A stretch of DNA of 64,000 bases from an uncultured Flavobacteriaceae bacterium. GTDB lineage: Bacteria > Bacteroidota > Bacteroidia > Flavobacteriales > Flavobacteriaceae. The stretch lies in assembly GCA_943789365.1 (NCBI GenBank), contig CALSTV010000001.1:2046001-2110000 (forward strand), read 5' to 3'. The notes beneath the pieces were generated by a model. The model had not been told where the DNA came from. It was given only the letters and a program-made list of their open reading frames with translations, and made no database searches. Shown here piece by piece: positions 6,671-15,570 of the stretch; the first letter of the stretch is position 1, and the number at the start of each line of letters is the position of its first letter. The position numbers were made by a program, and so were the translations under genes.

Positions 6671-6713
6671 ATGAAACAATTATGAAAAACAAGGTTTTTA
6701 ACAGTTCCTAAGA
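6671..6713 (+). repeat. Cassette leader repeat, 5' half only
   Basis: Contains AACAATTATG and the mini-ORF MKNKVFNSS with stop, as in copy B at 4738, and then diverges at about 6714. A still shorter copy (AACAATTATGAAAAA) lies at 7681-7695. Both follow the shared 3' end of the two large lipoprotein genes. Confidence 0.6.
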
Positions 6714-6722
6714 ATAGCAGGA

Positions 6723-6905
6723 TTGTCTTCGAGAAATGTTATTACAGACGGAGTTGGAACTGCAACTGGGAAAGGGTTTTTTGACATAAAGATATTTCAA
6801 TCCGGATATTACAATGGTGCTTTCTTGTCAAGAATGCAATTTTCAGGGTATAATGATAGTGCAAAAACAATTTTAAATTACATCAATGCGACCAATAGAT
6901 TTTAA
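6723..6905 (+). pseudogene. Short toxin-tip fragment
   Basis: A 60-residue open frame with only a TTG start, beginning SSRNVITDGVGTATGKGF and ending YINATNRF. It sits between a leader repeat and a lipoprotein gene that starts 20 bp inside it, the position of a toxin tail in the other cassettes. The composition (Gly, Asn, aromatic) fits the end of a secreted tip. The family is not recognised, and it is too short to be functional alone. Confidence 0.35.
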
Positions 6906-7665
6906 AATAAAACGATTTTTGTTTTTAATATTTCCGATATTACTTCAATGTGAAATATCAAATAAAAGTAGCAGATATGACGATGCATTGATAAACTATC
7001 TGTCTGTCAATCAGATAGCGATAACCGACCAGATTGCTGGTAATTTTGACGCTGTTTTAAATCATAGATATAGCGCTATTTCAAATAAATTCAGGGTACG
7101 TCAATACTTAATTGATTTGAAAACGATATTGGAAAAGCAGGACATACATAATCTTGCACAATTTATTAAAACTGATTGGAATAGTAGTGATTTCTTAGAG
7201 GGACTAATAAAATCACATTTGTTTGAAGAAGTTTACATAGATGGCGATATAAGTGATGGTTCTGCTAATGCCTTAATACAAAAATGGGTTGATTCAATAA
7301 ATCTTATAGATGAGAATATGCCAAATCGCCCAAAATACATAGTTCACCTTTTAGACTCTCAAAACACAGAATTGCAAATTGAAGAAATGAATAAAATACC
7401 TAACAATATCAGCATTGTTAAAGCTAAAACGAATTATTATGATAAATTTTATCATGCGCTGTATAGGTCCCTATCAAAAAAAGATATAAAAATCAAGAAT
7501 TTTATTATCTCAAAAATAGAGGCGGGAGATATATCTCCTTTGGTTATTTTAAATGGAATACTGGATTCTTTTGATGAAAAAGAATTAAATAATAAGATAT
7601 TGAAGCAAATAATTTACGTAGAGTTTATTTTGCCTTTTTACCTCAATATAGGAATGGACGAATGA
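6886..7665 (+). CDS. Large lipoprotein, presumed immunity (copy 2)
   Basis: A 259-residue paralog of the product of 5881-6657. The N-terminal hydrophobic segment ends PILLQC, a lipoprotein-type signal. The first ~185 residues are diverged, whereas the final ~70 and the 20 bp after the stop are nearly identical to copy 1, pointing to recombination within the gene. It overlaps the 3' end of the toxin-tip fragment by 20 bp, as expected for a toxin-immunity couple. The role is inferred from context. Confidence 0.55.
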   Translation: MRPIDFKIKRFLFLIFPILLQCEISNKSSRYDDALINYLSVNQIAITDQIAGNFDAVLNHRYSAISNKFRVRQYLIDLKTILEKQDIHNLAQFIKTDWNSSDFLEGLIKSHLFEEVYIDGDISDGSANALIQKWVDSINLIDENMPNRPKYIVHLLDSQNTELQIEEMNKIPNNISIVKAKTNYYDKFYHALYRSLSKKDIKIKNFIISKIEAGDISPLVILNGILDSFDEKELNNKILKQIIYVEFILPFYLNIGMDE

Positions 7666-7735
7666 TTGGGATATAAAAATGGAACAATTATGAAAAAACA
7701 ACAGAAGGATGGGAATAAGATTTAAAAAAAATAAA

Positions 7736-8104
7736 ATGCAGTTTTTATTACTAATGTTACTAGGGTTTATTCATTCTTGTATTGATTATAGGGTTAATGA
7801 TAGAATTGATTTTGAAAGAGAAATTACAATGGTAATAAATAAAATTAAAGGCGAACGTGGAGTTTTAATAATGAATAATAAATTTATGCTATCCAGTTCT
7901 TGTCCATTGGTGTATCACAAGAACTTCCCCTCCTGGATAATAGATAATGATCCAGATTTAATTTATACAACAAACGAATATGTATTCAAGCCAGCAATTT
8001 GTGACATCCCCATTCCTTACAAGTTGATTAAAAAAAAGAATACAGATTTTTTTGAAATAATAAAGTTTAAGGATACGCTTACATTTAAAATAATAGAATT
8101 TTAA
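7736..8104 (+). CDS. Small lipoprotein, presumed immunity (copy 2)
   Basis: A 122-residue protein with signal ending FIHSC. From that cysteine to the C-terminus it is identical to the product of 5395-5766, with only a few silent base changes, yet the signal-peptide region is clearly different. I chose the ATG at 7736 over the one at 7709 for a compact lipoprotein signal. No toxin precedes this copy; it follows directly on the shared 3' end of the large lipoprotein gene. It is the last gene of the cassette array. Confidence 0.6.
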   Translation: MQFLLLMLLGFIHSCIDYRVNDRIDFEREITMVINKIKGERGVLIMNNKFMLSSSCPLVYHKNFPSWIIDNDPDLIYTTNEYVFKPAICDIPIPYKLIKKKNTDFFEIIKFKDTLTFKIIEF

Positions 8105-8140
8105 TTAAAGATCTTAGATAAACAAATAAAATCATAAAAA

Positions 8141-8620
8141 ATGAAAAGAAAATTAGGACCTCGTATATTAACGGGAATGGCTTTGCTACTGCTAACCACG
8201 TTTTGTCGGGCGCAAGAAATTAAAACCGAAAAAACCTTTTGGGGGTTTAAATACACTCAGGAAGGAAAGCGAATGACCCTAAAGTCGTTGACAGCCGCAG
8301 TACAATCGGACCGCGATGCCTACCGGTTGATGCAAAAAGCGCGAACAAATAACAATATTGCGATGGTGCTTGGCGGTACCGGCGGTTTTTTGTTGGGCTA
8401 CCACCTTACAGATGCCCTGACAGGAGACGATCCCAACTGGGCTTTGGTCGGTATTGGTGCAGGACTTGCGGTAATATCTATTCCTATCTCGCAAAGCGTA
8501 CATAAAGACATTGAAAAAGCCATCGACTTTTACCATGACTCCCTGAAAACCGGCTATTTTAACCCGGAGTTTCGTTTTATTGCCCAAGCGAAGCAACTGG
8601 GTATCGTCATGAATTTTTAA
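8141..8620 (+). CDS. Small secreted protein with glycine-rich hydrophobic segments
   Basis: A 159-residue protein. A signal peptide of about 24 residues ends CRAQ. Two glycine-rich hydrophobic segments follow (about 75-90 and 102-118, with GGTGGFLLG and GIGAGLAVI). GC content is higher than in the preceding array, so it marks the return to ordinary genomic composition. It lies upstream of, and in the same direction as, the large Rhs-type gene, separated by repeat arrays. I recognise no family; an envelope location is the only function-related statement I can support. Confidence 0.6.
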   Translation: MKRKLGPRILTGMALLLLTTFCRAQEIKTEKTFWGFKYTQEGKRMTLKSLTAAVQSDRDAYRLMQKARTNNNIAMVLGGTGGFLLGYHLTDALTGDDPNWALVGIGAGLAVISIPISQSVHKDIEKAIDFYHDSLKTGYFNPEFRFIAQAKQLGIVMNF

Positions 8621-8757
8621 AAATAACACAAACAACTATTAAAATAACATAAGTACTTCCTGTCCTCCCACCTCTCCCCAAAGAGGAAGACTTCTAAACT
8701 TTAGAAGCATGAGAACAATCATCAGCCTATTTATTTTGGGAACCCAATTAGTTTGTA

Positions 8758-8945
8758 GCCACCTGCTACCTGCTACCAGCCACCTGCTGCCAGCCACCTG
8801 CTACCCGCCTGCTACCTGCTACCAGCCACCTGCTACCTGCCACCTGCTGCCAGCCACCTGCTACCTGCCACCTGCTACCTGCTACCAGCCACCTGCTACC
8901 CGCCTGCTACCTGCTACCAGCCACCTGCTACCAAACACCCGACAC
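8758..8945. repeat. Degenerate 7-bp tandem repeat (GCYACCW family), array 1
   Basis: About 27 units of a 7-bp motif alternate between GCTACCT, GCCACCT and GCTACCA variants. Related arrays with purer units occur at 13801-13872 and 15571-15712. The array lies between two same-direction genes. Reading frames across it (for example one starting at 8709) are by-products of the repeat. Confidence 0.9.
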
Positions 8946-8970
8946 CTGCTCAAAACCAAAGGCCGAAGGC

Positions 8971-9052
8971 CAAAAACCTAAAAACCTAAAAACCCAAAAA
9001 CCCAAAAACCCAAAAACCCAAAAACTCAATAACCTAATAACCCAATAACCCG
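8971..9052. repeat. 8-bp tandem repeat (AAAAACCY), telomere-like
   Basis: About ten 8-bp units. Four consecutive CCC runs at 8993, 9001, 9009 and 9017 are spaced exactly 8 bp apart. The complementary strand therefore reads GGGTTTTTGGGTTTTTGGG and onward, which meets the usual pattern for an intramolecular G-quadruplex. The array ends about 25 bp before the start of the large Rhs gene. Bases 8621-9077 hold nothing else I can identify. Confidence 0.85.
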
Positions 9053-9077
9053 CCAAAGGCGCGCAACAAAAATTATC

Positions 9078-12000
9078 ATGAAAAAACAAATCTTAAAAAT
9101 AACCATTGCATTGCTGGTAACTTATAGCTATGCACAAGAAGCGGAAGATGTTGTATTGCCCAAAGAATCTCCTTTTCAATTAGGGGCAGATGTAGAGGGT
9201 GTTATTCAAAACTCCGTAAACGAAACCACCGGAAAGCTCGTGTTTTCAGTACCTATAACCGCAATCAGTGATCACGATCTGAGTTATCCGGTTTCCCTAA
9301 GCTATAACGGAGCTATAGCCTTAAAAACAGCCGAAAACACCAATGAATACAACCCCACAGGAATTGTAGGTTTGGGGTTTGATATGGCCGTACCCAAAAT
9401 TGTAGCAGATTATAAAGGAACCGCAACCATAGAAGACGATACCTATTATCTTCTTTTTGGGAATGCAAGCAAATTAATCTGTACAGCACGCAGCGACAGT
9501 AATCTTGAATTTAAAACCGAAACCTACAATCTATGGAAAATCAGCTATGACCTCACCGCTAACTATTGGACACTTATAAACGAAGAAGGTGTGATTTACC
9601 AGTTCGGAGCTTTGGGAGAAGAAGCCAAAGTAATGATTAGTACCTGGGGCAACTGGATTGGCGATTCCATTGTAAGCCCTTCCGGAAGTATACCCACGGA
9701 ATGGTATTTGTACCGTATCAGCGATCAATGGAACAATCAGCTCACCTTTAGTTATGACAAAATAACAGGCAAACAAAATTCCGGACAAACAGCCTATTTT
9801 CATACAGAAGCCATCTATCTGGAAGAAATCAGATCGTCAAACGGATCAAAAATTGAATTTGTATATACAGACAAATTGATAGACGAGTATTTTGAACCGC
9901 ATATAGAACAGAGCTATGAGCCCGATGCCTATCAGGAAAAATACGATAAAAAATACCTGCAAGAGATTAAAACCTATAATACAAGAGGGGATTTACTATA
10001 CAAACATGATCTTAGCTACGAAACCCTCCATTATTCCTATCCGATAGATGCAGAGCAATACCGAAGAAAGCGCTACCTGACAGAAATTACTCAAAAAAAC
10101 GACGTCGGTGAAAGCCTCCCTCCTCAAAAATTCGACTACCATACTTCGGGCGACTTTAACGGATGTATTGAGAAAATAACCTATCCAATGGGAGGGAGCG
10201 TAAATTACAGTTACACCAAAAAAAACTTGTTTTACAACAGTGTCAACAGATTTACCGGAACCCAACCAAGTACTGCTGATTATTACTACGATGCGGTTTG
10301 TGTGAGAGATGCCTATACCTTAAAATTGTTTCGCTCAAAAAATGAAATCTCCGAAGGAAAATACCGCTATAAAGCCATACGCTACCAGTGGAACGGCACA
10401 CATTGGACGGCAAACGAATTTGTATTGCCAAAACTCATAAAACCCGAACGAGACCTTGAACGTTTGGACGAAGTAAAAATGGTGTTTGCAGATGATTTTT
10501 ATGGCTTTTTGTTTTTTGATAGATATACGGATAGAGGTGATTTGTATTTGTTTAGTTTGGCTCCCGACGGGCTTTCATGGAATTCTAAAGTTTTTAGCGA
10601 TATTAATTGTGGAATGGATGCATTAATAGATTATGGGATATATGGAGGAGATGGATTTGCTGTACGTTATACAAATGATCCGGTACTCTTGAATGGAGCT
10701 AATTTTGTAGCAATAGGGTCGAAAAAAAGAGGTTACTTACATACCTATACCTTAAAAAACAACGAATGGAGCCATGATTTAATCAACCAGAACCAAGGGG
10801 AATATTATTATGGCGCCACCAACAATTTTATTTTGTCTTTAAATGAAGATGGAGGTACAGATATGGTGACAGGACGTTCCAATGTGGATCATTACTATAT
10901 CCATTATCTGGATTTAGAACAGCAGTGGCAAACCAAATCTTGGACAGACTATGTTCGGCCTCGCATCGCCTCAGTTGAACGGGCAAGTCATTTCTACCCC
11001 AACAACAGCATGGCAGCATTTGTGGCCGATGACAATCCGGAGTATTTTTTCAGATGGAATACCCAATACAATTTGGTAGGTATAGACAATGTACTGGGAG
11101 CCTATGACGACAGATGTCCGGTATATGCTTCCTCAAATGCACTGTTTACCCTGCACAACTTTTTTTATAAGAATCCTTACAAATCTGCACGTTTTAACGG
11201 TACCAACTGGAGTGTTTTTACACCAAATTCCGATCATACCTTTGCGAGTCCATCCAATAGCCGGGATTTGATTCTTTGGAAAAGAGATCATGAGATTGGC
11301 TATTCACGATTTGATGCAAACCACAATGCATGGGGTTCGGGAAGTTTTGATATTCCCTATCTTATGGAAGATAATTATGCAACAACCGCCATTGCTAATA
11401 AGTTTTTTATTGCAGGTAACAGCTTGTATTACAATGAGTATAGCTATATTTTATCAGCCAACTTTGAGTATATAAAAACATTAAACTATGACAATGCTTT
11501 TAGTTATTCCAATGGAAGAGGTCATGTTTTTGTAAAACAAGAGGTGCCGGGCAGAAGCGGTACCTTTGAAAAAAGCGAATTGTTTTTTATCGACAAAACA
11601 ACAGGCAGACTCGCATCTATAGACCTGGGAGCCAAATACCATATGAAAAGTAATCATGGAAAATTTGGAGGACATACGGCATTTATGAGTGGGAATACCG
11701 TATATCTAAGGTCTGAAGGAAGTACCTTTACACCTTATTTATACAGAATTATAAACGACCGTATAAACAATTGGGTAACCGATGTGGTGGTACATTCCAT
11801 GACCATTGATGACGCCAATAACCAAAGCAGACAAATTGATTATGAGTTTGAAGATTTTCACTTTTTAGCAAATGAAACCACCCACTATGGAGAAACAACC
11901 ATAGAAAACAAAGGTTTTGGTATGGAAAACAACGGAAAAGTGGTAAAGTATTTCAACAATGGCAAAACAGATATACGCCTGATGGGCTTGCCGGAAAAAT

Positions 12001-12818
12001 ATGAAGTTCGGGATGCGGCAAACCTGCTTAAAAAAGAAAACCTATATACATATTCCTTGTTTGAAAAGGATTATACTTCTGCTGGAACTTCGTATACCGT
12101 GCTGAATAGCAGTAAAACAGAAAAGATTTTTTTAGCAAATGGCGTGGTAGAAACAGATGAAAGATATGACTATGATACGTATGGGAGACTTGTAAAAACC
12201 ACCAAAGAAAACAGCCAGAGCGACATAGAAACCAAGGAAATTGTTTATGCAGCAGATTATTTTTTAACACATAAAAATATGTGGAAACAACCTAAATTCA
12301 CCTATAAAAAAATTGACAATACAATGGCTGCAACCACAGAAGTAAAGTGGAAAGAAGACAATGGCAACGTGTATCCCTATCAGAATTGGGCGGGCATCAC
12401 AACCACCAAATTGCAGAAAGAAGTTATCAGGATAGATGATAAAGGCATTGTATTGGAAGAAAATAATGGAAAAGGCATTTCTTCGGTTGTACTTATGGGA
12501 TATAACTATCAGTATCCGGTAGCCGAAATCGGAAATGCTACCTTTGATGAGGTAATTGATAATCTGGATATTTCTTATGCAACCTTGCAAACACGTTCTA
12601 CGCAGACCTTAAAAAGTGAACTGTTAAAATTATACGATAGAATACCACATGCTTCGTTTTCACTAATCTTTTATGACCACTATGGAAATATTACCAACAA
12701 AGTAGATTCCAGAAAAGAAGAACTGTATTACCACTACGATAACTTTCAGCGTTTGAGTTATACAACCGATAAAGAAGGGAACAAATTAAAAGAAACCAGA
12801 TACAATTATAAAGAATGA
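9078..12818 (+). CDS. Secreted Rhs/YD-repeat family protein without toxin tip
   Basis: A 1246-residue protein. A signal peptide ends at about residue 20 (SYAQE). The N-terminus resembles SpvB/Rhs-type proteins of Bacteroidetes (GKLVFSVPI, YPVSLSYNG, GLGFDM). A long central region is rich in Tyr, Trp and Asn, with beta-propeller-like repeats. The last ~250 residues carry YD-repeat signatures (YDTYGRLVKT, YHYDNFQRLSY). It stops after YNYKE without an Rhs core (DPxGRW, PxG) or a toxin domain, so it ends where other Rhs proteins continue. It lies downstream of and co-directional with the tip array, the reverse of the usual order. It could be a truncated rhs gene, or a structural partner whose core and tip are encoded elsewhere. 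Confidence 0.7.
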   Translation: MKKQILKITIALLVTYSYAQEAEDVVLPKESPFQLGADVEGVIQNSVNETTGKLVFSVPITAISDHDLSYPVSLSYNGAIALKTAENTNEYNPTGIVGLGFDMAVPKIVADYKGTATIEDDTYYLLFGNASKLICTARSDSNLEFKTETYNLWKISYDLTANYWTLINEEGVIYQFGALGEEAKVMISTWGNWIGDSIVSPSGSIPTEWYLYRISDQWNNQLTFSYDKITGKQNSGQTAYFHTEAIYLEEIRSSNGSKIEFVYTDKLIDEYFEPHIEQSYEPDAYQEKYDKKYLQEIKTYNTRGDLLYKHDLSYETLHYSYPIDAEQYRRKRYLTEITQKNDVGESLPPQKFDYHTSGDFNGCIEKITYPMGGSVNYSYTKKNLFYNSVNRFTGTQPSTADYYYDAVCVRDAYTLKLFRSKNEISEGKYRYKAIRYQWNGTHWTANEFVLPKLIKPERDLERLDEVKMVFADDFYGFLFFDRYTDRGDLYLFSLAPDGLSWNSKVFSDINCGMDALIDYGIYGGDGFAVRYTNDPVLLNGANFVAIGSKKRGYLHTYTLKNNEWSHDLINQNQGEYYYGATNNFILSLNEDGGTDMVTGRSNVDHYYIHYLDLEQQWQTKSWTDYVRPRIASVERASHFYPNNSMAAFVADDNPEYFFRWNTQYNLVGIDNVLGAYDDRCPVYASSNALFTLHNFFYKNPYKSARFNGTNWSVFTPNSDHTFASPSNSRDLILWKRDHEIGYSRFDANHNAWGSGSFDIPYLMEDNYATTAIANKFFIAGNSLYYNEYSYILSANFEYIKTLNYDNAFSYSNGRGHVFVKQEVPGRSGTFEKSELFFIDKTTGRLASIDLGAKYHMKSNHGKFGGHTAFMSGNTVYLRSEGSTFTPYLYRIINDRINNWVTDVVVHSMTIDDANNQSRQIDYEFEDFHFLANETTHYGETTIENKGFGMENNGKVVKYFNNGKTDIRLMGLPEKYEVRDAANLLKKENLYTYSLFEKDYTSAGTSYTVLNSSKTEKIFLANGVVETDERYDYDTYGRLVKTTKENSQSDIETKEIVYAADYFLTHKNMWKQPKFTYKKIDNTMAATTEVKWKEDNGNVYPYQNWAGITTTKLQKEVIRIDDKGIVLEENNGKGISSVVLMGYNYQYPVAEIGNATFDEVIDNLDISYATLQTRSTQTLKSELLKLYDRIPHASFSLIFYDHYGNITNKVDSRKEELYYHYDNFQRLSYTTDKEGNKLKETRYNYKE

Positions 12819-12853
12819 TTGTCAGATACAGCTAAAGACCAACTCATATAACG

Positions 12854-13201
12854 CTACACTAACGCAGTCTTCAGTGCTTCTATGTTATTTTTACTATTTC
12901 CTATAAAAATACGGTTATGAACAATGGCAACTGGGCGTTTTAAAAAAGTGTAATGTTCAAGAAGGAGCGCCTTAAAATCTTCTTCTTTGAGCGCTTGATC
13001 CTTCAGTCCTCTTTCCTTGTACAGTTTTGCTCTTTTGTTCAACAAATCCTCATAGCTTCCGGAAAGCGCATACATTTCTGCTAGTTGAACTGAATTGATG
13101 GGCTTGGATTTAATTTCAATGAGTTCACTGTTTTCCAAGTTCAGTTCTTTGAGAATTCTTTTACAGGTATCACAGGTTTTTAGGTGGTAGATTTTAGACA
13201 T
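12854..13201 (-). CDS. ArsC/Spx-like thioredoxin-fold protein
   Basis: A 115-residue protein of the ArsC/Spx/YffB family. The N-terminus holds the redox motif CDTC (Cys10, Cys13), followed by an alternating beta-alpha pattern typical of the fold and a late KRPVAIVHNRIFIG segment matching the RP-x(n)-G region of ArsC-like proteins. Family members reduce arsenate with glutathione or act as redox regulators; which applies here cannot be told. Convergent with the large Rhs gene upstream. The ATG sits 2 bp from the divergent open frame of the DinB-like gene. Confidence 0.75.
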   Translation of the reverse strand: MSKIYHLKTCDTCKRILKELNLENSELIEIKSKPINSVQLAEMYALSGSYEDLLNKRAKLYKERGLKDQALKEEDFKALLLEHYTFLKRPVAIVHNRIFIGNSKNNIEALKTALV

Positions 13202-13298
13202 GAGCTCAAATTTTATTTACAATTCAAAAATAGGATGTTTTGTAGTCAAAATTCAATACTTTTATCAAAAATTTAGCACAAATCAATATCTGAATATC

Positions 13299-13754
13299 AT
13301 GAATCATCAATTTGTAAATCTGAGCAAAGGAAGAACCTTAATGTTAAAAATTATAGACGGATTATCCATAGAGCAATTAAATGCCATTCCTGAGGGGTTT
13401 AAAAATAATATTGCCTGGAATATTGCCCATTTGGTAGTAACACAGCAATTGTTATGCTATAGATTGTCTGGTGTTCCTTGTTTAATCTCAGATGAAATGA
13501 TTGAATTGTATAGAAAAGGAACCGCGCCTACCAAAACAGTAACTGCCGCTGAATTCGAAGAAATAAAAGAATTATTTATAAACCTGCCTTTGCAGTTTGA
13601 AAAAGACTACAATGCAGGATTGTTTCAAAACTATAATGAATATACAACCAGTGTGAATGTTACGTTGACAGATGTGATATCAGCAAGAGATTTCAATGCT
13701 TTCCACGAAGGAATTCACTTAGGGGTTTTATTGGCTATGAGGAAGTTGGTGTAA
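13299..13754 (+). CDS. DinB superfamily protein
   Basis: A 151-residue four-helix-bundle type protein. The likely metal-binding histidines are in NIAHLVVTQ and in HEGIHLG near the C-terminus, a spacing typical of DinB/YfiT-like proteins. Related enzymes are thiol-dependent transferases or damage-inducible proteins of unclear function. I chose the ATG at 13299; the frame is open further upstream, but that part is AT-rich and unlike the family. It stands alone, followed by the heptamer array at 13801. Confidence 0.7.
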   Translation: MNHQFVNLSKGRTLMLKIIDGLSIEQLNAIPEGFKNNIAWNIAHLVVTQQLLCYRLSGVPCLISDEMIELYRKGTAPTKTVTAAEFEEIKELFINLPLQFEKDYNAGLFQNYNEYTTSVNVTLTDVISARDFNAFHEGIHLGVLLAMRKLV

Positions 13755-13800
13755 GTGGTACTCAGTATTTGGTGGTTAACGCTTAAAAAAGTACTTTTTA

Positions 13801-13872
13801 CCTGCTACCTGCTACCTGCTACCTGCTACCTGCTACCTGCTACCTGCTACCTGCTACCTGCTACCTGCTACT
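13801..13872. repeat. 7-bp tandem repeat (CTGCTAC), array 2
   Basis: About ten near-perfect copies of the unit CTGCTAC fill the space between the convergent DinB-like and Ig-like genes. It belongs to the same GCYACCW family as the arrays at 8758 and 15571. Confidence 0.95.
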
Positions 13873-13877
13873 CAACA

Positions 13878-15521
13878 TTAAAGACTAGACACATCAATCA
13901 CCTCGTTGATCGTCCAGTTGGCTTTTAGTTTGATTTCAACTGGGTAGTAATACACTTTTTCGGGTTGTATTTTTTTAAGGAAATTACCAGTGTCCCATTT
14001 TTTATTGTTATTCTCGTCAAAAATAATTCTTACGAAATAGGTTTTTGGTTGTAAGTCTTCGAACGAAAAAGCAGTGCTTTCAGAAGTAAAGCGTTGTGTT
14101 TCTAAAGCTCCTTTTTCAGTAATCAAATCAACGATAAGATGTTTGTTAGAAGGGTTGTTCAGTTGCAATTCAAAGATGCCAAAATCTTCGATGTCTTTGG
14201 TTCGAAGGATGTACTGCAATGTATCATTCGATTTACCAAAAAAACCAACAATGGCTTCGGGTAGCATGTCTATTTGATATTTGCCATTGCGCACCCTGTC
14301 AAAATCAATGGCTAGTTTTGTTTTGGAAGGATTTAGTATTGTTTTAAAGTCGACAGCCAAGGTGTCTTGATCTGAAATGTATATTTTGGAAGGGTCAATA
14401 GCTTCCATCGGTACATTCGATTCTAAATAAAAGGTGTCTTTAGGATTGATGTTTCCAGAAATAGGAGCTTCAAGCGATAAGGAATCCCTTTTCTTAGTCC
14501 GCAACATCACGGTATACAGTTTGTCTAAAGTATCTCTTTGAACTCTGAACTGTAACGAATCTGTTTCGAAGGGAGAAAACCAGAAGTTTAACGTATCCTT
14601 GTCCTTTTCTTTGTTTACAAAACTTTTAAACCCTTTAGGCGTTTCCGTAAGAAGTTCAATACTCAGGTTTTCTTTTTTTCCGCGATATCCAAAAATAACC
14701 TTTCCCATTCTTTTTTCAAGTGGGCGTTTTAATTTGAAGGTTGGAATTTCATTAAACAACTGCAAGGTAAATACAGAATCTGTTGGTATTTCAATAGGGG
14801 TGTCTGCAAATCCAATTTTATCGTCGTTTGGATCGTAGATATAATTGTTGTTGTAATCTTTAAGCGCAATCAATTGATAGGTGCCAGATTTTATATTGGT
14901 AATATCAAAAATAATGGTATCCAAGGTATTGGTTAGATACATTGGTTTTTCTTTGTAAATAATAGAATCGGTATAGTTTTCGTCTATTTCATATAAAAGA
15001 ATTGAAATCTCTTTTTCGGTTTCCATTTCAAAAGCATCGCTCGCACTTCCGTATATTTCAAGTGAATCTACATAGTCACCAGTTGAAAAAACGTATTTAA
15101 AACTTCCAAGTTCATTGCCTTCATTATTATCAACAATACTATTTCCGAAGTTAAAAGAATAGGTCGTGTTTTCTTTTAAGGTATCAATAATTTCTATTTC
15201 TATTTTTTTACTGGCAGTTCCAACTGGCGTGATTACAGATTGGTGTTTTAAAGGAGGTGAAACAATTAGTTGCTTGTTTAGATCTTTGAATTTTATATAC
15301 TCATCGAAATTCAATTTTATCTTTTTAGCCTTGAAATTGGTGCTTTCATACGCCGGATTCGCAGTTACCATTACCGGTGACAAGGTGTCCTTTGGTCCAC
15401 CCGTTGGACTTCCTTTTCTCGCACAATTAGTCGTGGTAGCTAGCGCGAGTAAACTCAGAATAAAAAAGGTAAACAGATTTTTCACAGAATATCGTTTTTG
15501 TTTCAGCTTACAAAGTAACAA
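13878..15521 (-). CDS. Ig-like domain lipoprotein
   Basis: A 547-residue envelope protein. The N-terminus has a hydrophobic segment ending ATTTNC (Cys33), followed by ARKGSPTGGPKD. That sequence is characteristic of a conserved Bacteroidetes lipoprotein family with an N-terminal SbsA-type Ig-like domain (about residues 45-150, with LNFDEYI and TYSFNFGNSI). Further beta-rich domains follow, including IALKDYNNNYIYDPNDD and DENNNKKWDTG, which look like calcium- or turn-forming loops. A GTG start at 15485 would give a more compact signal peptide (MKNLFTFF..) than the ATG used here. The C-terminus ends 6 bp from array 2. Function unknown; probably surface or periplasmic. Confidence 0.75.
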   Translation of the reverse strand: MLLCKLKQKRYSVKNLFTFFILSLLALATTTNCARKGSPTGGPKDTLSPVMVTANPAYESTNFKAKKIKLNFDEYIKFKDLNKQLIVSPPLKHQSVITPVGTASKKIEIEIIDTLKENTTYSFNFGNSIVDNNEGNELGSFKYVFSTGDYVDSLEIYGSASDAFEMETEKEISILLYEIDENYTDSIIYKEKPMYLTNTLDTIIFDITNIKSGTYQLIALKDYNNNYIYDPNDDKIGFADTPIEIPTDSVFTLQLFNEIPTFKLKRPLEKRMGKVIFGYRGKKENLSIELLTETPKGFKSFVNKEKDKDTLNFWFSPFETDSLQFRVQRDTLDKLYTVMLRTKKRDSLSLEAPISGNINPKDTFYLESNVPMEAIDPSKIYISDQDTLAVDFKTILNPSKTKLAIDFDRVRNGKYQIDMLPEAIVGFFGKSNDTLQYILRTKDIEDFGIFELQLNNPSNKHLIVDLITEKGALETQRFTSESTAFSFEDLQPKTYFVRIIFDENNNKKWDTGNFLKKIQPEKVYYYPVEIKLKANWTINEVIDVSSL

Positions 15522-15570
15522 TTTATTTACCGAAGCGCCTTAGAATGGTTCAAATTTTAGTTTTTTCATT

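Noticed and set aside
8709-8981. A 90-residue open frame with a signal-like start running through the heptamer array
   Set aside because: All but the first ~20 residues are translation of the degenerate 7-bp repeat; no family and no stable frame. At most the N-terminus is a relic.
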